Assembly (NCBI RefSeq): GCF_035975855.1
Contig: NZ_CP109055.1
Coordinates: forward strand, 4,464,001-4,528,000
Direction: 5' to 3'
DNA from: Streptomyces sp. NBC_01304
GTDB taxonomy: Bacteria; Actinomycetota; Actinomycetes; Streptomycetales; Streptomycetaceae
DNA: 64,000 nt
The translations under genes were made by a program, and so were the position numbers. The notes beneath the pieces are model-generated. The model did no database searches, was not told the origin of the DNA, and worked only from the letters and a program-made list of their open reading frames with translations. This document shows, piece by piece, positions 17,248 through 25,224 of the stretch (positions are counted from its first letter, which is position 1; each line of letters begins with the position of its first letter).

Positions 17248-17461
17248 GTCTCCCCCTGGAGATGGAGATGAAGCTTTTCGTTCATCCGTGGCCGGGGCCC
17301 TATCGACTGCGCGTGCCCCCGGTCCAGGCATTATGAGGGAATGATGAAGACGGGCTCAATAGCGTTACGGCAGTAAAGAGTTGATGGACATGTGATTCAG
17401 ACATTTCTGAAACGTTGGGTTCGCAAGCGAACGCCGGACCCCGTTCGCACGTCTTACACAC

Positions 17462-18967
17462 ATGGGCTCCGTGTCATCGACGCACCGGGACGTACCGTTA
17501 CACACCGCCCCACAGCGGGCGCCCGCACGGTCCGGCGGACGCCGGCCGCCGCACCGCTCGCTGCTCGGCGTCTGTGCGGCGTACGTCCTCGTGTCCGCCG
17601 CCCTCGTACCCGTGACGCTCCCCCTCGGCTGGGACGAGATCGTCTATGCCAGCCGCTTCGACCCGTACGCCCCGGCGACGCCCTTCAGCGCCCCGCGCAC
17701 CCGGGGTGTGCCGCTGCTCCTGTCCCCCGTCGCGTCGTGGAGCGACTCGGCGGTGCTGCTCAGGGTGTGGCTCCTGTTGCTCGCCGGGGGTGCGCTGTAT
17801 CTGGGATTCCGGCCGTGGCTGCGGGTGTTGGCGCGGCGGCCGTCGGCGGTGGCGGTGGCCGCGGGGCTCTACGGCGGCCTGTGGTTCGTGCTCCTGTACG
17901 CGGGCGCCGCGATGCCCAACCACTACACGGCGATGGGCGCGGTCGGGGCGGTCGGCTGCTTCGTCCGGCAACCTCCGGGGCGGGTGGGGCTCCTGGGGAT
18001 TGCGGCGGGCCTGGCCCTCGCCACCTTGATGCGGCCCAACGACGGGGCCGCACTTGCCCTTCCGCTGTTGTTCGCCGCGCTGGTGGTGCCGGCCTGGCGG
18101 GGGCGCGGGCGGGTGCCTGCCGTGCTGGGCGGGGTGCTTGCGGGGGTGCTGCCCTGGCTGGTCGAGGCGGAGTCGCGGTTCGGCGGAGTGGGGGCGCGGC
18201 TCGGTGCGGCAAGCGAGGTGCAGGGCGGGTTACGGCCGGTGTTCTCGCTGTTCGCCCATCTCGACGCGTTCGACGGCCCGTTGCTGTGCCGGCCCTGCGC
18301 GGGGGCGCCGGTCGGGCCGCTCGCGGTGGAGTGGTTCGTCGTGGTGCCGGTGCTCGCGGGTGTCGGGCTGCGGCGGGCCGGGGCCGCACTGGCCCCGCTG
18401 TGGCTTGCGGTCGCGGTGGCCCTGGCGGCATCGGCACCGTACCTGCTCCTCGTGCCGTACGCGGCACCCCGCTTCCTGCAACCGACCCACGCCCTGCTCG
18501 CCCTGCCGGCGGCCCTCGGTCTGCTGGCCGTGGTGGACCGGGTCCGGCGCGCGGGATCACGTAGGGAATCTCGTACGGAATCTCGTACGGGCCCCGGCAG
18601 ACGCCTGGCCGCACTCGCCCTCACCGGACTCCTGGCCGGCCACCTGAGCGCGCATTTCACGCACGCGTACTCCAACGCCCGCATCCAGGAACGGGCGCGC
18701 GGCGACTGGCAGTTGATCGCCCAGGTCCTGCACGAGCACGGAGTCGGCACCGGCACCGGCCGTCCGTGCGTGCTCAAGTCGTCGACGTCCACGATCCCGA
18801 TCGCGTACGTCACCGGGTGCACCCCCGCGCCCTGGGGCGCGGCACCGAAAAGGCCCAGCGCGGTGGTCCTCCTGAAGAGGGATCCACCGCGCTGGGCCCA
18901 AGATTGGCCGCGCTACTCCGTGCCCGGCAGTTACACGCCGGGCTGGGTGGTCGCGATACGCCCCTGA
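17462..18967 (+). CDS. Multi-pass membrane protein, GT-C glycosyltransferase-like
   Basis: This 501-residue polytopic protein has about ten hydrophobic helices. The acidic pair after the first helix (PLGWDEIVYASRFDPY) matches the catalytic first loop of GT-C enzymes such as the ArnT/PMT group, which use polyprenyl-phosphate sugars. A C-terminal extracytoplasmic domain follows (ARGDWQLIAQVLHEHGV, CVLKSSTSTIPIAYVTGC). The donor and acceptor are unknown. It is convergent with the L,D-transpeptidase, with only a 22-bp gap. The three helices most worth checking lie at 32-50, 95-115 and 130-160. Confidence 0.72.
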   Translation: MGSVSSTHRDVPLHTAPQRAPARSGGRRPPHRSLLGVCAAYVLVSAALVPVTLPLGWDEIVYASRFDPYAPATPFSAPRTRGVPLLLSPVASWSDSAVLLRVWLLLLAGGALYLGFRPWLRVLARRPSAVAVAAGLYGGLWFVLLYAGAAMPNHYTAMGAVGAVGCFVRQPPGRVGLLGIAAGLALATLMRPNDGAALALPLLFAALVVPAWRGRGRVPAVLGGVLAGVLPWLVEAESRFGGVGARLGAASEVQGGLRPVFSLFAHLDAFDGPLLCRPCAGAPVGPLAVEWFVVVPVLAGVGLRRAGAALAPLWLAVAVALAASAPYLLLVPYAAPRFLQPTHALLALPAALGLLAVVDRVRRAGSRRESRTESRTGPGRRLAALALTGLLAGHLSAHFTHAYSNARIQERARGDWQLIAQVLHEHGVGTGTGRPCVLKSSTSTIPIAYVTGCTPAPWGAAPKRPSAVVLLKRDPPRWAQDWPRYSVPGSYTPGWVVAIRP

Positions 18968-18989
18968 GGGGCGCAACCGCTCACCGTGC

Positions 18990-20237
18990 TCAGACGGCCG
19001 AACCGGCCTTCCAGTCCGCCCAGCTGAGGTTCCAGCCGTTGAGGCCGTTCTCCGGCTGGATGGTCTTGTCGGGCGAGTTCTTGACCTCGACCACGTCACC
19101 GATCAGCGAGTTGTTGAAGAACCAGGCGCCCGGCGTGCTCTTGTCGCCCGCCCCCTTGGCGTCGGACAGGCCGACGCAGCCGTGGCTGGTGTTGGCGGAG
19201 CCGAAGATGGACTTGGCGCCCCAGTAGTTGCCGTGGATGAAGGTGCCCGAGTTGGACAGGCGCATGGCGTGCGGGACGTCCTTGATGTCGTACTCGCCCT
19301 TGCCGTCGTCATCGGTGAAGCCGACGGTCGCGCCGTTCATCCGGGTCTCCGTGAACTTCTCGGAGATCACCATTTTGCCGTTGTACGTGGGGTTGTCGGG
19401 CGCACCCGCCGAGATCGGGATCGTCTTGACGGTCTTGCCGTCCTGCGTGATCGTCATCGTCTTGGTCTTGGCGTCGACGACGGAGACCTGGTTGCGGCCG
19501 ATCTGGAAGGTGACCGTCTTCTGCTGGACGCCGAAGACGCCGTCGGCGCCCTCGACACCGTCCAGGTTCATCTTCAGCGTGACGGTGGAGTTGCCCTTCC
19601 AGTAGTCGTCGGGGCGGAAGTCCAGGCGCTGGGTGCCGAACCAGTGGCCGACGACTTCCTGGCCGCTGCTGGACGAGACCGTGATGCCGGACTGGACGGC
19701 CTTCTTGTCGGTGATCGCCTTGTCGAAGTTGATCGACACGGGCATGCCCACACCGACGGTCTTGCCGTCGTCCGGCGTGAAGTTGCCGATGAAGCTGTTG
19801 GTCGGGGAGACGGTCGTGAACGACCAGTTCTCGTGCGCCTTGCGGCCGTCCGAGTCCTTCGCGGTAGCGACGATCTTGTACTTGGTGGAACGCTCGAGCT
19901 GTGCGTCGGGCTTCCAGCTCTTCTTGTCCCCGGAGATCGTGCCCGCGACCGCCGTGCCGGCCTCGGTCTGCATCTTCACTTCGGTCAGGGTGCCGTCACT
20001 GACGGTCACCTTGCCGGCGTTGTTGATGCTGGCGTTGTCCGAGCCGTTCTTCGGCGAGATCGCTATTCGGGCAGCGGAGGCGTCCTTGGCCGCCGCCTCG
20101 TCGGCCTGGTTCTGCTGCTCCTTCTTGCCGCCGTCGGCGCCGTTGCCACCGTCGCTGCTGCAGGCCGAGAGCACCAGAACGCCGCCGAGCAGTGCGGACA
20201 CGGCCACCAGGCCCCTGCGCCGCTTGCTGTCCGTCAT
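18990..20237 (-). CDS. L,D-transpeptidase lipoprotein with Ig-like domains
   Basis: This envelope enzyme makes 3-3 peptidoglycan cross-links or attaches proteins. The 415 residues begin with a lipoprotein signal (RRRGLVAVSALLGGVLVLSAC, lipobox Cys26). Two Ig-like domains follow, and then a YkuD domain with MNGATVGFTDDDGKG, IHGNYWGAKSIFG and the catalytic SHGCVGL (Cys354). This is the Mycobacterium LdtMt2-type layout. ATG 20237 was chosen because GGAGAAG lies 6 bp upstream; ATG 20252 is possible. It is probably transcribed alone. Confidence 0.93.
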   Translation of the reverse strand: MTDSKRRRGLVAVSALLGGVLVLSACSSDGGNGADGGKKEQQNQADEAAAKDASAARIAISPKNGSDNASINNAGKVTVSDGTLTEVKMQTEAGTAVAGTISGDKKSWKPDAQLERSTKYKIVATAKDSDGRKAHENWSFTTVSPTNSFIGNFTPDDGKTVGVGMPVSINFDKAITDKKAVQSGITVSSSSGQEVVGHWFGTQRLDFRPDDYWKGNSTVTLKMNLDGVEGADGVFGVQQKTVTFQIGRNQVSVVDAKTKTMTITQDGKTVKTIPISAGAPDNPTYNGKMVISEKFTETRMNGATVGFTDDDGKGEYDIKDVPHAMRLSNSGTFIHGNYWGAKSIFGSANTSHGCVGLSDAKGAGDKSTPGAWFFNNSLIGDVVEVKNSPDKTIQPENGLNGWNLSWADWKAGSAV

Positions 20238-20443
20238 CACACGCTTCTCCATAGTCGCCGAATCCCCAAGATCCCCGGGTCCCCCGAAAGGGACGTCCCC
20301 ACACGCAGACGTTGCGGACGGCCCCCGCGCCGGTCCACGCCTGCAACCTTTACAACACGCATACCGGTTCGTCCGGTTCCACGATTCGGTGAGATGTGGG
20401 GAAGGCCACGTCCTGCGATGCAGTCGTGGCAGACGTTCTAGCA

Positions 20444-20468
20444 GGGGTTCCCGGAATGAAGGAACCCC
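20444..20468 (-). terminator. Hairpin terminator after the acidic-tail gene
   Basis: Perfect 8-bp arms GGGGTTCC/GGAACCCC with a 9-nt loop lie 60 bp beyond the stop of the minus-strand gene at 20528. The rest of the 20238-20527 gap shows no gene; it carries the transpeptidase promoter side and a second GC-rich inverted repeat near 20470. Confidence 0.5.
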
Positions 20469-20527
20469 GGGCGGCCGGGCCGTCCGGGGTCTGTGACCTT
20501 GCGGTGCGGGGGCTGCCTCGTTCGAGG

Positions 20528-20941
20528 CTACGCCTCGCGCTCGACGGGGTGGTCCCCGCCCTCCCCTTCGTCGCCTTCGTCGTCCTCTTCGCCTTCGTCC
20601 TCTTCGTCCTCTTCGTCTTCGTCCTCGTCGTCCCAGTCCTCGGCGTCCGGGTCGTAGTCGATGGCCTCGCTGCTCCAGGAGGCCTGGGCGAGCTCCACGC
20701 CCGGCACCTCGCCGACCAGGTCGAACGGGTCCACGAGGTAGGCCACGGCCTCGGCATCGTCCTCGCGGACGGAGGCCTCGGCGTGGGTCCGCTCGTCGGC
20801 CGTCATGTGCTCGTCCCGGCCGATGCGCTCGAGCGCGGCACCGGCCAGGGTCCCGGCGTCGGTGACGTCGAGGACGAGCTCCACACGCAGGCGTACGAAA
20901 CGGGATGCTTCCGGAGTATCCGGACTATCAGGAGTGCTCAT
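20528..20941 (-). CDS. Protein with a long Asp/Glu-rich tail
   Basis: This 137-residue protein has an alpha-beta N-terminal part (RFVRLRVELVLDVTDAGTLAGAALERIGRDEHMTADERTHAEASV). An almost unbroken acidic tail of about 35 Asp/Glu/Gly residues follows (EDWDDEDEDEEDEEDEGEED). No catalytic motif is visible. Acidic tails of this type can bind basic proteins or metals, but this is only inference. It is divergent from the LAxTG gene. The function is not recognised. Confidence 0.72.
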   Translation of the reverse strand: MSTPDSPDTPEASRFVRLRVELVLDVTDAGTLAGAALERIGRDEHMTADERTHAEASVREDDAEAVAYLVDPFDLVGEVPGVELAQASWSSEAIDYDPDAEDWDDEDEDEEDEEDEGEEDDEGDEGEGGDHPVEREA

Positions 20942-21055
20942 ATGACGGAGCGTAATCCTGAGGGCCGCCCCGACTTCCCCACGACCCGCACTTTCATTAG
21001 CATCGGAGGCGGTCCCCACGGCCAATTCCCCCGCACCACAAGGGAGATCGATCCC

Positions 21056-21313
21056 GTGTCCCCCGCACGTCGCTCACTGCTCACCGCCACGGCTGCCGGA
21101 ACGCTGCTCGGTGCGCTGTGGTTCGTTCCTTCCGCAAATGCGAGATCTGCGGCCGAGGCTTCGTCGGACCGCCCCGACCGGGGCGAGGCCCGCCTCGCGG
21201 ACACCGGGACCGTGGACACGACTCCGTACGTGCTGGGCGGGTTGGCCTTCTTGGGTGCGGGCGCCGGGTTCCTGGGATTCGCCGTGCGACGCGAACGGGC
21301 CGCGGTGGCTTAG
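21056..21313 (+). CDS. Small secreted LAxTG-type cell-wall anchor candidate
   Basis: The 85 residues start with a signal peptide (ARRSLLTATAAGTLLGALWFVPSANA). A short hydrophilic stretch follows, then LADTG, a hydrophobic helix (PYVLGGLAFLGAGAGFLGFAV) and a basic tail (RRERAAVA). LAxTG is the motif recognised by class E sortases in Streptomyces, so the product is probably covalently fixed to peptidoglycan as a tiny surface protein. GTG 21056 has a strong AAGGGAG site 9 bp upstream; an upstream ATG at 20942 lacks one. Confidence 0.68.
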   Translation: MSPARRSLLTATAAGTLLGALWFVPSANARSAAEASSDRPDRGEARLADTGTVDTTPYVLGGLAFLGAGAGFLGFAVRRERAAVA

Positions 21314-21321
21314 GTCTTCAC

Positions 21322-21440
21322 TTTCCCCACCCCGCCCCTTCCCGAAAGTCCTCAAACGCCGGACGGGCTGACAGAGTCAGCCCGTCCGGCGTTTGAGGAC
21401 ACAGCTCCGCAGGATTTCGGGAAGGGGCGGGGTGGGGAAA
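21322..21440. repeat. Nested palindrome repeat, copy A (terminator-like)
   Basis: The outer arms are 26 bp and perfect (TTTCCCCACCCCGCCCC... at 21322-21347 and 21415-21440). The inner arms are 25 bp and perfect (21348-21372 and 21376-21400) with a 3-nt loop. The only unpaired part is ACAGCTCCGCAGGA. It separates the convergent LAxTG gene and hutH. Confidence 0.9.
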
Positions 21441-21444
21441 TTTC

Positions 21445-22989
21445 CTAGCCCAGCGGACCCGTCACAGTCTCCACGGCCGCAACCAGCGCCCCAGACCGCA
21501 CGAACTCGTCCGCGGCCGCGAGATCGGGCGCCAGGAACCGGTCGGGGCCGGGCCCCGCAACCCCCGCCGAGCGGACGGCAGAGATCACCGCAAGCGAAGC
21601 CGGCGCAGCCACAAGCCCCGACCGCAGCTCGATCCCCCGCGTGGCCGCGTACAGCTCGACCGCCACGATCCGCCCCAGATTCCCCACAGCCGTACGCAAC
21701 TTACGAGCAGCCGACCACCCCATCGACACATGGTCCTCCTGCATCGCGGAGGAGGGGATGGAATCCGCGGAGGCCGGCACCGCGAGCCGCTTGAGCTCGC
21801 TCACCAGCGCCGCCTGCGTGTACTGCGCGATCATCAACCCGGAGTCGACACCCGCGTCATCGGCCAGGAACGGCGGCAGACCGTGCGAACGGTTCTTGTC
21901 GAGCAGCCGGTCCGTCCGCCGCTCGGCGATCGACCCCAGGTCCGCCGCCGCGATGGCGAGGAAGTCCAGGACGTACGCCACCGGAGCACCGTGGAAGTTC
22001 CCGTTGGACTCGACCCGCCCGTCCGGCAGGACGACCGGGTTGTCCACGGCGGACGCCAACTCCCGCTCGGCCACCACCCGCGCGTACGCGATCGTGTCCC
22101 GCCCGGCCCCCGCCACCTGCGGCGCACACCGCACCGAGTACGCGTCCTGCACGCGAGGGGAGTCGTCCTGGTGGTGCCCCGTGAGGCCCGAACCGGCAAG
22201 CACCGCCAGCATGTTGGCGGCCGCCACGCCCTGCCCGGGGTGGGGGCGGATCGCGTGCAGTTCGGGGGCGAGCACCTTGTCCGTGCCGAGCAGGGCCTCC
22301 AGGGACAGGGCCGCCGTGATGTCGGCGCTCTTGTAGAGCATCTCCAGGTCCGCGAGGGCCATGACCAGCATGCCGAGCATGCCGTCCGTGCCGTTCAGCA
22401 GGGCCAGGCCCTCCTTCTCGCGCAGCTCGACGGGCTTGATGCCGTGCTCTGCGAGCAGTTCACCGGCCGGGCGTACGACGCCGTCGGGTCCTTCCGCGTC
22501 GCCCTCGCCCATCAGCGTCAGGGCGCAGTGGCTGAGCGGGGCGAGGTCGCCGGAGCAGCCGAGCGAGCCGTACTCGTGGACGACCGGCGTGATCCCGGCA
22601 TTGAGCACGTCGGCCATGGTCTGCGCGACCTCGGGGCGCACCCCGGTGTGGCCCGAGCACACCGTCTTCAGGCGCAGGAACATCAGGGCGCGCACCACCT
22701 CGCGCTCGACGTGCGGGCCCATGCCGGCGGCGTGCGAGCGGACGATGTTGCGCTGCAGCTGGGCGCGGAGATCGGGGCTGATGTGCCGCGATGCGAGGGC
22801 GCCGAAGCCGGTGGAGACGCCGTAGACGGGCTCCGGCTTGGCCGCGAGGGACTCGATGATCTCGCGCGCGGCGGCCAGGGCCTCGACAGCCTCCTGGGAC
22901 AGCTCGACCCGGGCGTTCTCACGGGCCACGGCGATGACGTCCTCGGGCGTGGTCCCGGACGTCCCCAACACAACGGTGTGCATATCCAT
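21445..22989 (-). CDS. hutH: Histidine ammonia-lyase
   Basis: The enzyme releases ammonia from histidine to give urocanate, the first step of histidine breakdown. The 514 residues are full length. The YGVSTGFG motif and the prosthetic-group region GSLGCSGDLAPLSH are present. The MIO tripeptide reads Cys-Ser-Gly rather than the common Ala-Ser-Gly; from memory the S. griseus enzyme is similar. NGNFHG and the C-terminal SSAMQEDHVSMG blocks are also seen. The start MDMHTVV matches the S. griseus protein as I recall it. It follows the diguanylate cyclase gene by 82 bp on the same strand. Confidence 0.96.
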   Translation of the reverse strand: MDMHTVVLGTSGTTPEDVIAVARENARVELSQEAVEALAAAREIIESLAAKPEPVYGVSTGFGALASRHISPDLRAQLQRNIVRSHAAGMGPHVEREVVRALMFLRLKTVCSGHTGVRPEVAQTMADVLNAGITPVVHEYGSLGCSGDLAPLSHCALTLMGEGDAEGPDGVVRPAGELLAEHGIKPVELREKEGLALLNGTDGMLGMLVMALADLEMLYKSADITAALSLEALLGTDKVLAPELHAIRPHPGQGVAAANMLAVLAGSGLTGHHQDDSPRVQDAYSVRCAPQVAGAGRDTIAYARVVAERELASAVDNPVVLPDGRVESNGNFHGAPVAYVLDFLAIAAADLGSIAERRTDRLLDKNRSHGLPPFLADDAGVDSGLMIAQYTQAALVSELKRLAVPASADSIPSSAMQEDHVSMGWSAARKLRTAVGNLGRIVAVELYAATRGIELRSGLVAAPASLAVISAVRSAGVAGPGPDRFLAPDLAAADEFVRSGALVAAVETVTGPLG

Positions 22990-23071
22990 ATTCAGCAGCG
23001 TACGGACTGAATCGACGTGTGTCACGGGCGAGTTTCGGGACCGCCCCTTACAGACCGCTACCTGGCGGGCG

Positions 23072-24208
23072 CTACCGGCGGAACCGGCGCCGCTCCCCCA
23101 CCCGCTCCCGCCCCGGCTCGTCCGCGAGCCGCACCACCGGGTCGTCCGGGCCCTCGCGCCCGGCCACCACCGGCTTGGCGGCGCGGGCGGCCTTCGCGCG
23201 GTACTGCGCGGCGTCCGCGAGGCGGAAGAGGCGACGGGCCGAGCGGACCGGGCCGATCGCGTCCCCGGTCGAGGCGACCCCGCAGGCCACGCCGTCACCG
23301 AGCTCCAACTCGGCGGCGCGTACGCACAGTTCATCGGCGACCCGCACCACCTCGTCGGCCGACGGGCCCACGGACAGCAGACAGAACTCGTCCCCTCCCA
23401 GCCGCGCCGCGAGCGCGCCCGGGAGCATCGCCCCGCACAGCGAGAGCACCGAGCCGAAACGTTCGAGCAGCCGGTCGCCGACCGCGTGGCCGAGGGTGTC
23501 GTTGACGTGCTTGAGGCCGTTCACGTCGCAGACCATCAGCGAGACGACGGCGCCCTCGCTGCGATGCCGCTCGATCGCCGCGTCGAGCCGGGCGTCGACC
23601 GCCCGGCGGTTGGCGAGGCCGGTCAGGGCGTCGGTGAAGGCGAGGCGGCGGGCCTCTTCGAGGCGCTCGGTCTGGGCGATCCCGGCCGCGACGACCGAGG
23701 CGAGGACGGTCGCGAAGTCCGCGTCGTCGCGGTCGAAGACGGGGGCGCCGACCGGGCGGGCGACGTAGAGCTCGCCCCAGGCCCGCCCGTGCAGCACGAT
23801 CGGCGCGACGACGCAGCAGCCCCTGCCTCGCCGGCGCAGGGCCGAGACCCGCTGGTGGCAGTAGCCGGCCGCGTCCCCCTTGGGGCCCTGCGCGGTCTCG
23901 ACCCAGGCGTTGGGCTCGCCGCCGCCCGCCCACTGCTCGTGCAGGAACTCGGTGATCTCCGGGAACTGATGCACCGGGTAGGCCTCGGCCTCCGGGAACT
24001 CGTCCTCGCCCTCGACGCGTTCGCCCACGTTGGCGAGGACCCTGAGGCGGCCGAGCTCACGCTCCCAGACGCTCAGCGCGGCGAAGCTGCCGCTCAGGGC
24101 GCGGGCTGCACCGTGCGCTGCCGCACGCCAGGACTCTCGCGGGGTCTGCGCCGCGGCCATCGCCTGGGCAAGGGTGACGATCCCCTTGAGTCGATCATCC
24201 TGAGCCAT
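23072..24208 (-). CDS. GAF-GGDEF diguanylate cyclase (CdgE-like)
   Basis: The product makes cyclic di-GMP, the messenger that holds Streptomyces in vegetative growth through BldD. The 378 residues have a GAF domain at about 10-175. The GGDEF domain (about 188-350) starts with RRLAFTDALTGLANRRAVDARLDAAI and contains an intact active site RLGGDEFCLL. Its RxxD inhibitory site is not obvious. In S. coelicolor, from memory, a GAF-GGDEF gene (cdgE) sits beside hutH in the same way. The GAF ligand is unknown. Confidence 0.92.
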   Translation of the reverse strand: MAQDDRLKGIVTLAQAMAAAQTPRESWRAAAHGAARALSGSFAALSVWERELGRLRVLANVGERVEGEDEFPEAEAYPVHQFPEITEFLHEQWAGGGEPNAWVETAQGPKGDAAGYCHQRVSALRRRGRGCCVVAPIVLHGRAWGELYVARPVGAPVFDRDDADFATVLASVVAAGIAQTERLEEARRLAFTDALTGLANRRAVDARLDAAIERHRSEGAVVSLMVCDVNGLKHVNDTLGHAVGDRLLERFGSVLSLCGAMLPGALAARLGGDEFCLLSVGPSADEVVRVADELCVRAAELELGDGVACGVASTGDAIGPVRSARRLFRLADAAQYRAKAARAAKPVVAGREGPDDPVVRLADEPGRERVGERRRFRR

Positions 24209-24240
24209 CGCTCCAGGCTAAGCGTTTCGCCCGTTTTGTT

Positions 24241-24357
24241 CTCCCCACCCCGCCCCTTTCCGAAAGTCCTCAAGCGCCGGACGGGCTGACAAAGTCAGCC
24301 CGTCCGGCGCTTGAGGACACAGCTCCGCAGGATTACGGGAAGGGGCGGGGCGGGGAA
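24241..24357. repeat. Nested palindrome repeat, copy B
   Basis: The inner arms at 24266-24290 and 24294-24318 are 25 bp and perfect with an AAA loop. They contain CAAGCGCCGG paired with CCGGCGCTTG, a compensatory A-T to G-C change relative to copy A. The outer arms (CTCCCCACCCCGCCCC and its near-complement) are slightly degenerate. It lies after the enoyl-CoA hydratase gene. Confidence 0.9.
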
Positions 24358-24361
24358 GAAA

Positions 24362-25156
24362 TCACTCGCCAGGCCACTGAGGCGCCCGCTTCTCGTTGAA
24401 GGCGGCCACACCCTCCGCCCGGTCCCCGGAGAACGCCACGGACCGCCAAGCCGCATCCTCCACCTCAAGCCCGGCCCGCAGGTCCAGGCCGTGCCCGAGC
24501 CGCAGCGCCCGCTTGGCCGCCCGCAGCCCCACGGGCGAGTTCGCAGCCATCCGACCGGCCAGCGCGAGGGCCTCCTCGCGATCGGCCCCCGCCGGGACCA
24601 ACTGATCCACCAGCCCCAACTCCCGCGCCTCGGAAGCCTCCACCCGCCGCGCCGAGAAGATCAGCTCCGCCGCCCGGGCCGCCCCGACCCGTCGGGGCAA
24701 CAGCTGCGTGCCCCCGCCACCCGGGATGACCCCGACCGAAACCTCCGGCAGCCCCACCACGGCAGTGGCGTCCGCCACGATCAGATCGCACGCGAGCGCC
24801 AGCTCGAAACCGCCGCCAAGGGCAAAGCCGTGCACGGCCGCGATCGTCGGCATCGGCAGCTCAAGGACACCCGTGTACGCCGCGCGCGCGACTGGCCGCT
24901 GCCGCACCAACTCCGCGTCGGAGAACGAGTTGCGCTCCTTGAGGTCGGCCCCCACGCAGAAGGCCCGCTCATGCGTGGAGGTCAGCACGACCACCCGCGC
25001 CTCCGGATCCGCGGCCAGCGCGGCGCAGGCCGCGCCGATCGAGCGGGCCATCTCCGAGGACACGGCGTTCATGGCTTTCGGCCGGTCAAGGACGAACTCG
25101 GCGACGTACCCCTCGCGCCGTACGGCGACGAACTCCCCGAACCGCTGCTCACTCAT
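24362..25156 (-). CDS. Enoyl-CoA hydratase/isomerase family protein
   Basis: This is a crotonase-fold enzyme of 264 residues, probably hydrating enoyl-CoA in fatty-acid or amino-acid breakdown. It has RPKAMNAVSSEMARSI, the CoA/oxyanion-hole segment ERAFCVGADLKER, VHGFALGGGFELALACDLIVADATAVVGLPEVSVGVIPGGGGTQLLPRRVG with the oxyanion Gly and catalytic Glu, and a C-terminal EGVAAFNEKRAPQW. The ATG at 25156 is preceded by GGAGGG. A short direct repeat (GCGGGTTAAC twice) lies just upstream at about 25181-25200. Confidence 0.93.
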   Translation of the reverse strand: MSEQRFGEFVAVRREGYVAEFVLDRPKAMNAVSSEMARSIGAACAALAADPEARVVVLTSTHERAFCVGADLKERNSFSDAELVRQRPVARAAYTGVLELPMPTIAAVHGFALGGGFELALACDLIVADATAVVGLPEVSVGVIPGGGGTQLLPRRVGAARAAELIFSARRVEASEARELGLVDQLVPAGADREEALALAGRMAANSPVGLRAAKRALRLGHGLDLRAGLEVEDAAWRSVAFSGDRAEGVAAFNEKRAPQWPGE

Positions 25157-25224
25157 GCCAGGCCCTCCCAGAAGACGCACGCGGGTTAACGCGGGTTAAC
25201 AAGCTTCGGGAGGGATCCTACGAG

